Assembly: GCA_003508835.1 (NCBI GenBank) | Contig: PUFA01000092.1 | Coordinates: 4,402,001 to 4,466,000, forward strand | Source of the DNA: Eonycteris spelaea | Lineage: Eukaryota > Chordata > Mammalia > Chiroptera > Pteropodidae | Direction of reading: 5' to 3' | Length of the DNA: 64,000 nt | The notes under the pieces: generated by a model | What the model was told of the DNA's origin: nothing | The model's input: only the letters and a program-made list of their open reading frames with translations | Database searches by the model: none | Program-made: the position numbers and the translations under genes | Shown here: positions 1-13,023 of the stretch, in pieces | How positions within the stretch are numbered: the first letter of the stretch is position 1 | How the letters are laid out: the number at the start of each line of letters is the position of its first letter

Positions 1-940
1 CTCCTTGAATATTTGCTTGTGTTTTTCCTTCCTTGCCTGCTTACAAAACCAGCAGAGACATAATTTTCTCTAGTCTGGCTTTGACAATGTAATGGAATGC
101 CGGCGTCCATCGCTCCTTTCTTGACGCTCTCAGGCTGCCCTGTTCCTTGCGTGAGGGTTCTCTGAAACAGCCATCCTGTCATTTGTGGCTTGGCTATCTT
201 TCCGGTGCTGCCCTTATTCTGAGTATTTTCTCTTGCACTTGGTTGAAATTATATATATGCATGCAGTAAAATCACTGAACTGAGGAAGATCTGCCTGCTC
301 ATTGCTCCCGCAGGGCAAACGGCATACGGAGGAGCAAGTCATCATGGAGATACTTCCATCACACTGTGACTGCACAGGCAGGTTTAATTAACTTCGCCGC
401 AGACGTAATTCACAGTGGATCCCTTTTTTTCACTTATCATCAGAATGAATACACACAAGAAGCTCATTTAGTCCCCACATTTGTCATCTGCTGCCATATT
501 AAACATTGATTTTATTTTCCCAAGTCGGAAATAATGAAATCAATATCTAACATGGCAAGTTAGATTTGTTCATATCTTTTCATTTAGATTTCCTGAAAAT
601 TTTCACATTTTACATTACATTTATCTTAAAGATTGAGTTTGTGAGCTTATAGATTTAAATGTCAGTGAAGGCTAAGAGTTAATTGTACATGAAACTGGTT
701 TAAATTTTAAGTGAAAGTAGTTATTATTAAACTCAGGGTGTATTGCATTTTTTTATTGTTATGATCTACTAACTCATTCATCACTTAATTTGTTCATTAT
801 TTATTTGACATATATTAATGCAGCATTTAGTATTTTTCAGAGAGCTTAAAAATAAAAGGTTAGGTATTAACATAAACATGTTTTCAAATTGTAATACTTC
901 CAAAAATTGTTATAGCTAAAAGTACTAATTGTGTTTCAAT
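1..940. other. Unique sequence, no gene seen
   Basis: No repeat family or coding exon is recognised. The stretch 300-420 is less AT-rich than its surroundings, keeps several CpGs and contains a TTAATTAA-type homeodomain core near 385, so it could be a conserved non-coding element. Conservation itself cannot be seen from one sequence. Confidence 0.4.
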
Positions 941-942
941 TT

Positions 943-1060
943 ATTCATTCATTTACAAAATATTAGGTACTCATTATGTATGGCCCATTTTACAGACAAA
1001 TAAAAACTAGTTCCTACCCCCTAGGGACTCACAGTTTAGTGGGAAAGAAGCAGGCACAGA
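943..1060 (-). mobile_element. L2 LINE 3' end fragment
   Basis: Read on the + strand this is the reverse complement of the L2 3' tail: a TTCATTCATTTA-like start, 'TAGGTACTCATTATGTATGG', then 'GGGACTCACAGTTTAGTGGG', matching the L2 antisense pattern of '...gagcttacattctagtggg'. It is heavily decayed and non-coding. Confidence 0.6.
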
Positions 1061-1520
1061 AAAGGAGAGAATTGGTAAAGAATTCATAGGTGAGGCCATC
1101 TCATCCATATAAGTTCATGAGTGGTTTTTGCTCCATGGGCTCCACAGAGGGGCAGAAACTAGAGAGAACAGAAATAGCTCTAAGATGGCTTGCGATATTT
1201 AGGAATGCTGAAAAATTATAGTGCCTGGAACAGGAACAATAAAGAACGTAGCAAGAAATACGTAAGGAGGAACCAAGATGTGAAAGGCTGCCGTGCCTAG
1301 ACATTATCCTTCAGTTATGAGAAACCACCGGCGATATTTATATTAAATCAAAACTTTTTACCCTACACCACAGTTTCTTATGTTATTCAATGTAGTTTAT
1401 TTTATGGTAAAGTTACTAATAATCAGAGGTGGTACAATAAACCTCATTGATTTCTAAAGCTTTTCCTTTGGACTTTCGCCTTACTGTGCACACTACTAGC
1501 TCTTGAGAATGTCATGAGCA
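1061..1520. other. Unique sequence, nothing recognised
   Basis: AT-rich DNA with no domain-bearing reading frame and no repeat that I recognise. Confidence 0.4.
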
Positions 1521-1770
1521 CTTCTTTAGATTCAGAAGACATGGGTCCAGTTGTCACTTGATAACTTTGTAAGTTTTGTGTAAGACATTAGTTTTTCTGA
1601 GATCTGGTCTCTTTATCTATCAAATAGGGTGTAATGATATCATACTCCCAAACTATCTCATAGGATTGTAGAGAGAATTGGTTGAATATAACGTATATGA
1701 ATAATTTTTAGGACAGCAAAACATGACACAGGAGAAAGGTATTATCATTGCTATTATTATTTAAGAAGCT
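1521..1770 (+). mobile_element. MIR SINE
   Basis: Follows the MIR consensus in order: a region corresponding to the tRNA-derived part ('GGGTCCAGTTGTCACTTGATA'), the conserved core ('CTCTTTATCTATCAAATAGG'), 'TCATAGGATTGTAGAGAGAA', and the 3' part ending in a run of TATTATTATT. Ancient and diverged. Confidence 0.75.
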
Positions 1771-2167
1771 GAGAGGTAAACCTGAATTACTTGGCAGTTA
1801 GTCATCAGAAGCAAACTTCTTTCCAGGAGCACCAGATGTGTAATAGCTAATTTACAAATATGTAGTAGAAACGTCTTACTTAAACATCAAGTATTTGCTT
1901 GAGAATTGACAAAAATGTCTCTAGGTCAACCGATTGAAAATAAATGGAAAATAAGGGCTTATAGCAGGTAAACGGTGCCCGTAGAGTTATGCAGTACATT
2001 ACCTGCAGAAACATACCCAGTGTCTTTGCCAGCACAGGAGTTCAAGAGAGTAAGGAGGGAATAGTGGAAAAGCAGTGTTTGAAGAGATTTGAGCTGAGAA
2101 TTTTCCAGAGTTGAAGGACATGATTTACTGACCCAAAAGCCCACTCAGTGTACTGAACATGATCAAA
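1771..2167. other. Unique sequence, nothing recognised
   Basis: No repeat, exon or structured RNA is recognised between the two MIR copies. Confidence 0.35.
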
Positions 2168-2362
2168 GTAAATATACACTTCCAGCTCTACCACTGATTG
2201 GCTGAGGACATAGATCATGATATTCAGTTCTAGGCTTTCTTTATCTATAACAAGAAAAAATACCTCATGACATTGTTGTAGAGCGTGAGTAAGTTAATAT
2301 TTGAGCTTACCACACTGAAACAGAGCAGACACTCAAACAATGTTAGCTGTTGTTACAAATAA
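2168..2362 (+). mobile_element. MIR SINE
   Basis: Second sense MIR: 'CCAGCTCTACCACTGATTGG' corresponds to the consensus segment 'ccggctctgccacttactag', followed by 'TTCTTTATCTATAA', 'TACCTCATGACATTGTTGTA' and the 3' 'CAGACACTCAAACAATGTTAG'. Diverged, no function expected. Confidence 0.7.
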
Positions 2363-2499
2363 ATGACAGTTAGACCAACAGTATAATTGTCACTGCCCAC
2401 TACACTAATATCCTTAAAGTGTTAAAGAGACAATAGCTATCAACCTTGAATTATGCTAAGCCTAAAGTATTATTCAAGACTGAAATTAAATAATTGGGA

Positions 2500-3290
2500 T
2501 ATTTTCAAACCAAAACTAAGAAACTGTACAACTCATAATTATTAAAGGATATGCTATACAAAAAGAATTATTGAAGGATGTACTATGCAAAAAGAAATAA
2601 ATGCATAAAACCTGAATTATAAGAAACAGAATTCATCATACAGAGATTAAAACAAGTCTTAGTTAACTCTTAAATATGCTATTCTTACTATTTTTGTATT
2701 GAAAAAAATTTTAATTAAAATTATATAAAAAATAACAAGAAGGAAGGAGGTGTTCGACGAATAGCTAAAGCATGCTAAGATCTATGCCCTTATACAGGAA
2801 GAAGATTGAACTACTGAAAAACTTTAAGTATCATTAGAAAAATATATAGTTAAATATTTTATTTACAAACAAAAGTAATTTGTCATGCATAAATTGCAAG
2901 ATATGGCTTCCATATTGGCTGGGGGAAAATGAAAGAAAGCAGAAATTCAAGTGAACAAAAATATTAAATAAGAGGATAGAAACAAGACATCATTGTTTGT
3001 AATAGCATAAGCCAGGAAACACTGTTACAAAGAGAATGGATAATAAATGTTTGCATCATTGTTTACTGATTACAATAGAGTAGGTCATATGAGTGAACTG
3101 AAGCAGCAGCTATCAATAGGCTAAACTGAAGGAAGAAAGCAAATTAAAAGTAAATACTGAGTATGATAATATTTATCTAAATTTTTAAGGTATAACAACA
3201 TGGGAAGGAAAGGGACGAGGAGAACCAAAATAGGCTAAACACAACAAATTTGTCTGACGTTAATATTTTTAGGTATTGGTAATTTTTTGT
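2500..3290 (+). mobile_element. Old L1 fragment (L1M type)
   Basis: Resembles the 3' part of old L1: 'TTAAAGGATATGCTATAC' and 'TTGAAGGATGTACTATGC' match the L1 'ttaaaggatgtacttcagg' motif, followed by a stretch around 2990-3120 that resembles the end of ORF2 ('TTTGTAATAGCATAAGCCAG', 'AGAATGGATAATAAATG'). All frames are interrupted. At 2540-2600 a unit of about 29 bases is repeated in tandem. Assignment to L1 is moderate. Confidence 0.45.
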
Positions 3291-3870
3291 TACAATTTCT
3301 CAGATTTTCTGATTCTTTTTATGAAAGCTCAGTTGGTTTTATAAGATGTCATGAGCCTATTTGATGTTCTTGTTTGTTTTTCAGATTTAAAAAAAATTTT
3401 CAATATCTTTTTAGCCAAGTATGTCAATTCTGCTCAGTTCATTGATTTTGCATTTTCCCTTCTCAGAGCTCTTGAGCAAGGGAAGGGTAGAATAGCTACA
3501 TTTAACATATGATGACATATGATAACTCTGCAGTCCAACGAATGTTGTCCTTTCCAATCATCTTAAATCTGTCAACAATCCAGCCTGACTACAAACCAAA
3601 TACTGAAATGTCAATGCAATCATAAACTCAGAATTATTGAGGCTTTGGCCTTAGCTTACCAGCAGATCATGCATTTTCAAATTATATTCTAATTTGGATG
3701 GTCACTAACTGTCCAGAAATATTGGATTCATTACCCAATGATTGTCGCTTCTTTTAAAAAACAGAGATCATACTGATTATCTACCTTTTTAGTATGCTCA
3801 ATGATGTAACTGATAGTGATTCCTTAACATTTGGGTCTACTATTTGGCACAGCCTATTTTCAACAACCTC
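3291..3870. other. Unique sequence, nothing recognised
   Basis: No recognised repeat or exon. Confidence 0.35.
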
Positions 3871-3871
3871 T

Positions 3872-4040
3872 TATAAACTCATAGAATGTCAGAACCTGGA
3901 AAAGAAAGATTTTAGGGATGTCCTATGAGCCCATTAAACAAATGAGAACATTAAATTAAAGAAGTTAATAAGTTACTAAAGGTCACACAACCAGTAAATG
4001 GTAGTAGCATCAGGACTAAGGTTCAGCTCTCTTAATTAAT
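3872..4040. mobile_element. MIR3/L3-class ancient fragment
   Basis: Shows the pattern 'TCATAGAATGTCAGAACCTGG ... AAATGAGAACATTAAA ... AAGGTCACACAACCAGTAAA', the familiar mammal-wide string in which a base count of 'pack' motifs (cataga, gaggaaactga, ggtcacacagc) recur. The exact subfamily name is not certain to me. Confidence 0.5.
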
Positions 4041-5042
4041 ACTTTTAACTATTGAAAATTTGGAGTATAATCCATAGTGTATTTTGAAGAGGCTGCAGGA
4101 GTATGGATGATGTGCAAACATAGTTAAGCTCTTCTCCTTCTCCTTTGGTGCATTCTTTAATATCGTTTACCTCAGAAGAAAACTGATCCAGTTGGAAAAA
4201 TCAGGTTAATACTGAATGTTTAGTAGTTTTAAGTGATTCAATTTTTTGAAGGAATTCAAAATCCATACAACACAAGATCCTTATTTTTAATAATTTAGCA
4301 CTTTCTTATGGAAGCTTCTAACCATTTTCTAACATCCAAAGCAAACATAAAAAGAAAATAAAGAAAGGTTATAGGTACAGTTATTAAGTGCCAGTTAGAG
4401 ATCCTACTCTGAGTAGAGCATAGGAACAGACTTAATGGGACCTCATATGTAGGACTAAGGAAAGAGGATATAAAAATGAGAGTTTCCAAATGAAAGGGGA
4501 AAAGAGTACTAAGCATTTCTAGAGTAATTTAATAAGTGTGAGGACTAACCTTAAAAATAAGCAATGTGAACTTCCATTGTTGGCCACAATTGAGTAAACC
4601 CACTACAGTCTGTCTCTCACTGATTACTACCAAACTCTGGACCGAATATTAAAGGTAACTGCTTGAGGACTTTGAGAGGTAGACATAGCAGGCTGATTAA
4701 GGAATGAAGTCAAAACCTGCAGCACAAATCACACAGCCTGATGATGACTTTCCTGTATTCCTTTCCCCTCTTTATCTGCTAGCTTTGACCTAATGAGCCA
4801 AGTCTGAGAACTGTGCAAAGGGCGAGGACAGGAAAAACTCTGAGCAAAACCACCTATGTCTAGCCAGAGAACTGGAGAAATGAACCATCTGGACAGGCTG
4901 GGGGGATTCTCCTTTTTCCTCTCTTTTTCCTGCTACCGTGTGCCAGCCCAACTGTGAAACTGCTCTACTGCAGCGTTTATGTCCTGAACATTGAAAATCC
5001 CACAGACAACTTATCTCTTCAGCTAGAAGAATCAAGTAAAGG

Positions 5043-5043
<1 letters not shown>
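4041..5043. other. Unique sequence, nothing recognised
   Basis: Several short reading frames exist on both strands, but none carries a domain or plausible splice context. Confidence 0.35.
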
Positions 5044-5117
<74 letters not shown>

Positions 5118-5128
5118 ACACACACACA
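5044..5128 (+). repeat. (CT)n-(CA)n compound microsatellite
   Basis: About 28 CT units run directly into a CA tract of roughly 14 units interrupted by one AACA. It sits inside a spurious frame on the + strand, where it would encode Leu-Ser and Thr-His runs. Likely polymorphic in length. Confidence 0.95.
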
Positions 5129-5439
5129 AATCAATTCACCTGAAAGGCAATTCTAGCTGTAAAGAATTGATGGCCAGTACCAGGAGTCAAACTCTGAGAA
5201 AGGGATCCCTTCTCTTTATGTACAGGTCCCAGGCTGACTCGCAAGCTGCATATGTGTGGAACAAACCAAATAAGCTTAGTGAAAGATCTGAGAATAAAAG
5301 TATTATGTATTCTTACTGCACAAATCTCAGACTGACCCCTCGGTGGTTCATGCACAGAGGCTTTGAAAACCAAACATTGGAACTACTGCCCACAAATGGT
5401 AAGACAGAACTTGCCATCTGATCCTATCTGTGTTGTTTG

Positions 5440-7590
5440 CCTGCTAAAACAAACAAAATTAATGATATCCAGAGGTTTTTAACAGGACCCAAAGTCTCAT
5501 AATATAATATTCAAATGTCTAGGATATAATAGAAGATTACTCAATATGTAAAAAGATAAGAAAACTTGAATAAATCTCAAGGGAAATGATAATCAACAGA
5601 TACCAATCCCAATAGAATATAGATATAAGAATTATCAGGCAGAGAGTTAAAAGCAGCTGTTATAACCATTGTGTACTGTGAGGTAAAGTGAACAGTTTTT
5701 AAATAAATGGAAAAGTGTAAATTATCAGTAGATAAATACAAACAATAAAAAAGAAAAAATGGAAATATTAGAACTGAAAAATACAATATCCGAAATTAAA
5801 AAAAAAAATTTACTAGGTGGGCTTAGTAGCAGAACTGATATTAAAAAGTTAATTTTTCATAAAATCCTAAACAAAACCCTGACAGGATTTTTTAGATAGC
5901 AAAAATTGATTCTAAAATTTATACAGAAAGGCAAAGAAACTAGAATAGTCAAAGAAGAATGAAGTTGGAGAGTACACACTACCTGATTTCAAGATTTTCT
6001 GTTAAGCTACTGTAATCAAGATAGTGAGATATTGGCAAAAGAATAGATATGTAGACCCATGAAACAGAATAGACAGCCCACATATAGACCCTCTGAAATA
6101 TAGTCAATTGATTTTTGGCAATGATGCAAAGACAATTCAACAGAGAAAGAACAGTTATTCAGCCATTCAAAACAAAACAAAACAAAACAAAAACACCCTT
6201 GACATTATTTCACTTCATGCAAAATGCCCCAAATAGATTATAACCTAAATGTAAAATATGGCACTATAAAACTTTCAGAAGAAAACAGGAGAAAATATTT
6301 ATGCCGTTGAATTAGGTACAGCTGACTCCAAAAGCATGACTATAAAAGAAAAAAATGTTCAATCAGGCTTCATCAAAATTTATAAACTTTTTCTCTGAAA
6401 AACAATGTTCAGAGACTGAAAAGACAAACCACAGACCAAGAGAAAATATTTATAAATTACACATATGACAAACAACTTGTATCCAGAATATATAAAGAAT
6501 CTGAAAACTAGACCAAAAGAAAGCAATTACCCTACCCCAAATGGCAAAACATTTGAATAGACACTTCACTTAAGAAGATAGGCATCTCAAAAGGTACTCA
6601 ATATCATTATTCATTAGAGAAATTCAAATCACAAGGTACTATTACAGTCCTGTTAGAATGACAATTAAAAAAAAAAAAACTAACAATATCAAGTGCCAGC
6701 AAAGATAAGGAGTGAAATTGTCTCGTGGGCATGCAAAATGGTACAACCATTGTAGAAAATAGTTAGGCAGTTTCTTGTAAAACTGCAGATTCAACAACCG
6801 TTCAGCCCTGCAAGTCCACTTCTGGGTACTTTACCAAGAGAATAAAATTTAAGTTCATGCAAAAACTGTACGCAAATGTTGATGATAGAAGTTTTATTCA
6901 TAATCATCAACAACTGGAAACAACCCAGATGTCTTTCAACTGTTGAACGGATAAATACACTTCGGCACATCCATACAATGGAGTACTACTCAGAAATCAA
7001 AAGGAACTAATAACACAGGCAACAAGGTGGATGAATCAGGGTCAGCAAACAATTTAACCTGCAAGCCAAATCCTGCCTCACTTATTCATTCATGTATTGT
7101 CCATGGCTGCTTTCATGCTATTATGGCAGAGCTGAATAGTTGCAACAGAGACCATATGATCCACAAAACTAAAAATATTTACTACCTGGTCCTTTACAGA
7201 AAACATATGCCAATCCCTGAGTGTTCTGATTAGCTATTTTATGATCACAAACAAATACTTGTTGCCTCTCACTTTGAAAGACTTTTTAATTTTTAGGTTA
7301 ACACCTGTCCTAAGTAAAGGAAGGTAGACAGCAAAACAACATTCTGGAAAAGGCAAAAATATTGGCATGGAAAACAGATCACTGGTTCCCAAGAACTGGT
7401 CTTAGACACAGGGATTCACTATAAAGAGTCAACATTTTGGGGTGTGAAGAAACTGTTCTGTATCTTGTTATGGTGATTGTTACATGACATTATGCATTTG
7501 CTAAAATTAACATAACTGCTAGAACTGCACATCCAAAACAAAAGAGTCTTCCTGCACGTAAACTAAATTTAAAAAACAAGCCAAAAATAA
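5440..7590 (+). mobile_element. Old L1 (L1M type), split by a hAT insertion
   Basis: From about 5450 to 5820 it resembles the L1 region preceding or inside ORF1. From about 5850 to 7036 it is the last part of ORF2: 'GCTACTGTAATCAAGATAGTG', 'GACCCTCTGAAATATAGTCA', 'GAATAGACACTTCACTTAAG', 'CAACCCAGATGTCTTTCAAC' and 'TACAATGGAGTACTACTCAG' are all diagnostic. The copy is cut at 7037 by a MER3-like hAT element. L1 3' UTR ('GGTGATTGTTACATGACATT', 'AGAACTGCACATCC') resumes at about 7328-7590. All frames are broken, so the enzyme is dead. The jump from ORF1-like to late ORF2 sequence implies a large internal deletion. Confidence 0.8.
7037..7219. mobile_element. hAT-Charlie MITE, MER3-like
   Basis: Begins 'CAGGGTCAGCAAAC' and ends 'ATATGCCAATCCCTG', matching the inverted terminal pattern of the family whose interior reads 'GTATTGTCCATGGCTGCTTT' and 'TGGCAGAGCTGAATAGTTGC'. 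It is about 183 bp, non-autonomous and encodes no transposase. It lies inside the old L1, so it inserted later. The expected 8-bp target duplication is not visible. The name MER3 is from memory. Confidence 0.75.
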
Positions 7591-7604
7591 GTGCCGCAAA
7601 AGAT

Positions 7605-8065
7605 GGCACATGTATTATTCTGGGCTTTTTGGCTGCAAGTTGCAGAAACTCAAATGATGGTTAAGCAGAAGGAAAAAAGGGGTCGGGGAAGAGAGACACA
7701 GAGAGAGAGAGATGTTTCATTGTTCAGATATCTGGAAGAACTACTTTGGTAGATGACAAAACTAAAGGCAATGCTTCTTCAGGAACCGGGGCTAAGAGAT
7801 GAGACCTAGAGATCACTGAGTCCGGGATTCCCTCTCTCCACCCATTCTCAATATATTCTTGGTCTTTCTTTCTCTCCTATTGGTCTCTATGTGTCCAGAA
7901 ACCTGTCCCCTGGCAGGCCCAATTTAGTAACCCAGCTAGAAAAAGAGAACTTTTTCTCCTGTTTTTATTTTTCAACTGCAGGGAAGGACAATGACCTGTA
8001 TGGTCTCAGACTCACACCTTAATCAATCACTGTTGCCAGAAGGGAAAAGGCACTAGGATTAACTA
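7605..8065 (-). mobile_element. Ancient interspersed repeat, family X
   Basis: One of three copies in this window (others at 48595-48895 and 58040-58430) of a mammal-wide repeat that I recognise by pattern but cannot name. On the + strand it begins 'GCTGCAAGTTGCAGAAACTC', has a C/T-rich middle, and near its end reads 'AATCAATCACTGTTGCCAGA'. The sense strand of the consensus ends 'cctgactaatac', which suggests an LTR-type element. Confidence 0.5.
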
Positions 8066-10790
8066 ATCCTTTCTCTGTAGCCAAAGGACTAGGGTCTGTT
8101 TTGAAAAGAATTTGATTAGAAAGGTTTTTGGCAGACGAAATCCAGTCAGGCTCAGTTAACGTCATTAACCATAAATTAATAAAAGTAACACATCTTGTAT
8201 TTTATTGATATTCAACATCTACTTGTAGTTTCACAATTATTTTCTTACATTAAGAAAACACTGATTTGAAAGGCAGGTTAAAGGTTTTGAGGCACTCAAT
8301 CCAAGTAGTTTGTGACTTGCACGACTAGGCACCAATCTCGAATGTGAAAATATTTATTTCAAGCCCAAATGTATTTCACTGAAGTATTGATATTTCAAAA
8401 ATGATAGAAGGAATATCTCCTAATGCTAACAGGCATTTAAAAACCATATTAACATGTATTTCAAGACTGTATTGTATCACCTTAATGATTAAGCTTTTTT
8501 CCTTTAAAAATCAGTCTTCAAACATTTTGAGATTCTTTTTAAAAAATCAAATCTAGATAGAAGTCTCTTGTTAAAAAATAAAAGATGCATAAAGATTTTT
8601 TCAATAAGCCATTAATCATGATTGAACTCAGCTTACTAATTTTCCTGCCTCTATGTCAGTGAACTAATATTCTCTTTAAATGGAGATTAGACATACAAAA
8701 GGCTTAATTTTCTCTTTCATATAGTGTAAGTTATAAAGATATCATTAAACGAAGTATAAAACCCAGTCCAAAGCAAAAGACACATAAGCTTCATTATCTT
8801 GTTTTCCTCTTTCTCATTCTTCAGTGTTATTCCATGGGCTCCACCTGAAAGGGTTAGTTTACATAAAGAGAATCAAATACGCACTGATCTCCAGTCCCTA
8901 AATTACCAATAGTAACAGAAAAAAAAAAAAAAGACAAAAGCTGCCTTCCATTTGCCCAGCCTTCTGGCTCATCGACCAAGAAACACAGCCTCTGCTGCTC
9001 GTTTACAGTCCTGCATTGATGACTTCTTCCCAGGAGGGAAGCACAAAGGGAATCATTCACCCTCAAACTCTTATACTTCTAGCCCGGGGAAGCAAAAACA
9101 TATGAAGGGACTGGAATATGACTTGCCTGAGAGCAACTCCGAATGATTTCAGAGAGGATTTATGTCATGTCGTCTCAAGGTTTTAAACCTAATTGAATAA
9201 GCATCAATCTTTGCAAAACAATACTGTGCATATTAGGACCAGTTTTATCTTTTTCAACTGAAAAAGGAGCAAAGTTTCTTAACACTGGAAAATTCCTGTC
9301 AGTATTGCAGCAGCTGCAAAGAAGTTAATTCATCCTCTTTTTTGTGTGTGTGCATTAAAGTTATATTATCACATATTTTAAATTTCTTTACCTTTCTATT
9401 TTAAAACTCATGTTTAAGTGATGGTCAATAGTTATGTTAAAGCTGAGAATTTCAAAAAATTGTTATTAAGGAAAGTCTCAAAATTATTCCATTAATCTAA
9501 AATCATTTACATTCATATTAAGCAGTGCCTATCTGGTATGATCAAGTTCATTAGAAGAAGTGAGTGATTCAAGAATTTATCTCCTACTTGTTCTAAAACG
9601 TGGGTGGTGTGAGGAGCTGATTAAAATCTTTCTCGTTTTCCAGAACTGAAGACAAGGCCAATTCTGAAAACAAATGGGACTAAGTACCCCTACATTCTAG
9701 TTCAAAAAAAATTAGAAGTGTTTAAGGATTTGTTGATTGACATTACCAGTACAAAATCTCATTTCAACCTCAGCCTCCCTGGTTGAAATGAGGCCCATTT
9801 CCGTGGGGAAGAGGGAGAAGCCAAGTCGAAGGCAGGTTTGCGAGGAGGCTGAGGAGGAGGCACTCCAGTGGTGAATTTAGAGGCTCAAAGACGTTATTTG
9901 ACACCCAGATGAGTTTTTTCACACACTTCTCTGCTCCATAACAAAATTATTTCAGTAATGATCACAAACCGAAACAAATAATGTAATGGGCAGCCAAGAA
10001 ATGCAAACAATGAAAAATGCTTTATTGATTTTTATGAATATAATCATGCCAGTAAAAAACAATAAAAAATCAATAAAATATTGCAGAAATGGAAAAGTAA
10101 TAGATTAATGTATTTTAATTAAGTTAATGCATTTTTTGAAAAAAGGGAAAAATTTATTTCTTCATATTGGTCTGGCACAATAATGAATAACATAACAAAC
10201 TTTCTGTTTTAACCTTAAAGTTGTCAAAAGTTCATCTTTTTCACATACTCACATTTTACCAGATTTGTCAATCTATCCTCCCTCATGGTTGGTTGAAAAC
10301 TACTTTTTATTAATTTTAATTTCAAAAAATTTTACACATCAAGCAATTTATATACCAAATAATGGTAAAATATCTTAGGAATAAGTTCAGCAGAGGTTCA
10401 TAAAAATCCCATTTTACAATAAATTCCAGAAATTTCAATACTGAGCATGTCAAGATTTCTTTAGGACTTATTCTAGCAGCTTCCAAATGTCTCCACTCAG
10501 AATAATTTTTCTAAAATACTTTACCAGTAAATTTGACATAAATTAATATCATATTCCATAAAAACTTTCAGTTTTTCTTGTTCTGCAAAAATCAGAGACA
10601 TTATTTGATCTCTTGCTTCTAATGTCAAGTTCTCGGTAAGAACAAGGTGATTTAATCCTAGCTATTCTTATATCTCCTAGCAATGTAAGACCAGCTCTTG
10701 TTATTTTTCCTGACTTTCTTTTAAATTTGCTTATTTTTTCTGTTTAAATACCCATTTTCTTATATGTTGTTGAAAGGAAAATTTTTTTGT
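8066..10790. other. Unique AT-rich sequence, no gene seen
   Basis: No repeat family is recognised across 2.7 kb apart from an A14 run at 8919-8932. The block 8820-9160 is relatively GC-rich and repeat-free. An acceptor-like polypyrimidine tract with TTTTCCAG ends at about 9643 and is followed by open frames of only 12 and about 46 codons, which is within chance. A + strand reading near 9770-9850 is GA-rich. Confidence 0.4.
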
Positions 10791-11960
10791 CTACAACTTA
10801 GGTCCAAATGGTCAGGGGCCTGTGAATTACTTGACAATAGACAGATAAATAAGACAAAGATGTATTATGCATGTGGGAGTACCCTATAGAGACATCTAGG
10901 AATAAAGGTTTATACGCCAATTTATTAAGCTGAGTTAGAGCTTCAAAGGGTGGAAGGTTCTGATGAGGTTTGTTTACACAATTTTTTGGAACATTCCAGT
11001 GCCCAAGGACAGTTGCCTCAGTGGTGTGATTCTTGTGAGGCTCTGCTTTAGTCAGATAAGGGAAGTTCAGATATGATTTATTTTTGCAGCTGCTGTAGCT
11101 TAGATGTTTCCAGTTTGATACCATTTTGGTGACTTTTTGGTCCTTTCAATGTTATGTGGCATAATTTTAGCTTTCTTCAGAATTTCTGTGTGTTGATCTT
11201 CAAGCAACAATTTTAAAGCTTGCTGTTTCACTGTACATTGTTCAAGGATGCTTTTGGCTGTTTGCAAATATTTTGGGTCTGATTAACCTCATCTAAACTT
11301 CACACCAGAAATAAAAGATAACTCAGAAAATAAAAATGCATGAAACAGGGAGGAATTTTAAGCTAATCCTCTTGGGCACATTTTCTTTTGTATTGCATAG
11401 TACTTTGAAGATTGAAATTAACCTTTCAAACTTGTTTTGACTGTGAAGCTCCATAATGAGCAGACCATCTGATCAGGGAAATTCTTCTCACTGTTATACA
11501 CACATTCTGCAGCGTTTTCTGTCAATGAGGTGAGAATTAAATGAAAGAATAAATTTTTCCAAAATTCCAAAAAGGCCATGTGTAAACAACACTTTCAAAA
11601 TAAATGAATCTGCAAAGAATTCAAGAGTGCTTCCACAATACCTGCGAGGGTTGGAGTAATTTATTTGATTTCTGCCTGACACCATGTGAATATCTATCAT
11701 AGTGTTGGCTTTGTCATATCATCAACTGTGACACATGATTAGGCCCATCCACCATAATTTAGTTGTTTCAATGTCTCTTCTGTGGGATCAGCAACATTTT
11801 TTTTCCAGAAATAGCAAAGAAGTCCAAGAATGATTCCTTTATTACGATTTTCCCATCTTCGATGGAGGAGCATCTGACCACTTTGCACATTTGATCAATG
11901 TGGGAAAATGGAGAGTATTAGCAAAAATGATTCCTAAGTATTATGCTTTTTCAATATCTG
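10791..11960 (-). mobile_element. Possible decayed LTR retroelement
   Basis: On the minus strand, 11150 down to 10795 has an LTR-like look, with phrases such as 'AAAATGGTATCAAACTGG', 'CTTATCTGACTAAAGCAGAG' and 'CACTGGAATGTTCC' similar in style to ERV LTRs. I cannot match it to a named family, no flanking duplication or TG...CA ends were secured, and no retroviral protein motif is readable. Treat it as a hypothesis. Confidence 0.25.
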
Positions 11961-13020
11961 CCACTATTGGATGGTATTATTGATTTAACATTTTATTTTT
12001 TGATTCATTTAGTTAGTAATTTAAAAGGAGACTATAAGTCATTTCCTTAAAGATAGTATTCAGATTCCGTAAAATATGGCATGTGCAAACTGAAGTTTGC
12101 CATATTAACCAGATACTGCATACCTCACAGTTTGCGGTTTTACTTTTTTACATCTTAAACACAAATAAAAACTCTATAACAGAATTGAAGCTTTCTAGTT
12201 CTAGTTCCTTCTCTTTACAATCACTGTGCTATAATTATTTAACTTAGAATCATTTAAAAATAAGAATATGGATGATGTTGTCTCCTAGTTGAACCTTTAT
12301 GAACTTACTCTTAAAATAATGCAAGTTACAGAACCCTGTGTATTGGAAGCCAGCTGATTAATGAAGAGTTCTTCAAATTAACTTTCACACAGAATAAATA
12401 TTTATTGAAGAATAAGCAATAAATATTTGAAGCCTTTCTTTCTCTCCTCTACCTCTTTCTCTGTAACCAATAATTGTTTAGAATTTAGACCAACAAAGTT
12501 ATTTACAGTGAGAAGTGTTTTTCACTGATATTGCTCAAAATTTTCAGTGTATGATGATGATAAAAGGCATACTGACTTACAGATGGTAGTATTATTGTTT
12601 TTAAATTCTCTACAAATAATGCACTGCCTTATTACCTACACTGCGGTAGCACCTCTCACCACGCCGTCCTTGGTACAATACTGACCTCTGATGATTCTCC
12701 AGCCAAGAATCATTTTTAATGTCTATGGTCTTCTTTAATAAGTGGAAATTGGTTTCCTGTTTCCTGACTGAGTGTTGCTTTGCCATCAGGCTAGAGGACA
12801 TGCCTTGGTGTTTTCAAGTGGAAAAAAGTTGACATAGTGGCATAGCCTAGTAGAGAACAGATAGATTGTCCCTAAAGTTCTAAGAATGTGTCTGAGGCCC
12901 CAGTGTTGAGTTATGACACCTAGGAAAGTTGTTTGGGATAAGTCTAGATAATAAAACGATATTACCACAAGAATAAAAACAGCAACCTCATTAGCATAGA
13001 CCAAGGGCTGCCTCCTTGAT

Positions 13021-13023
<3 letters not shown>
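11961..13023. other. Unique sequence, nothing recognised
   Basis: AT-rich sequence without identified repeats or exons. The last 400 bases before the A-run carry AATAAA-like strings and could be a retroposed transcript end, but no parent gene is recognised. Confidence 0.3.

Noticed and set aside
4954..5421. 155-codon plus-strand reading frame
   Set aside because: A third of it is the CT/CA microsatellite; no domain, no splice context, and the right part is near L1-related sequence.
9600..9800. Acceptor-like TTTTCCAG with short open frames
   Set aside because: Frames of 12 and about 46 codons are within chance and no donor or partner exon is evident.
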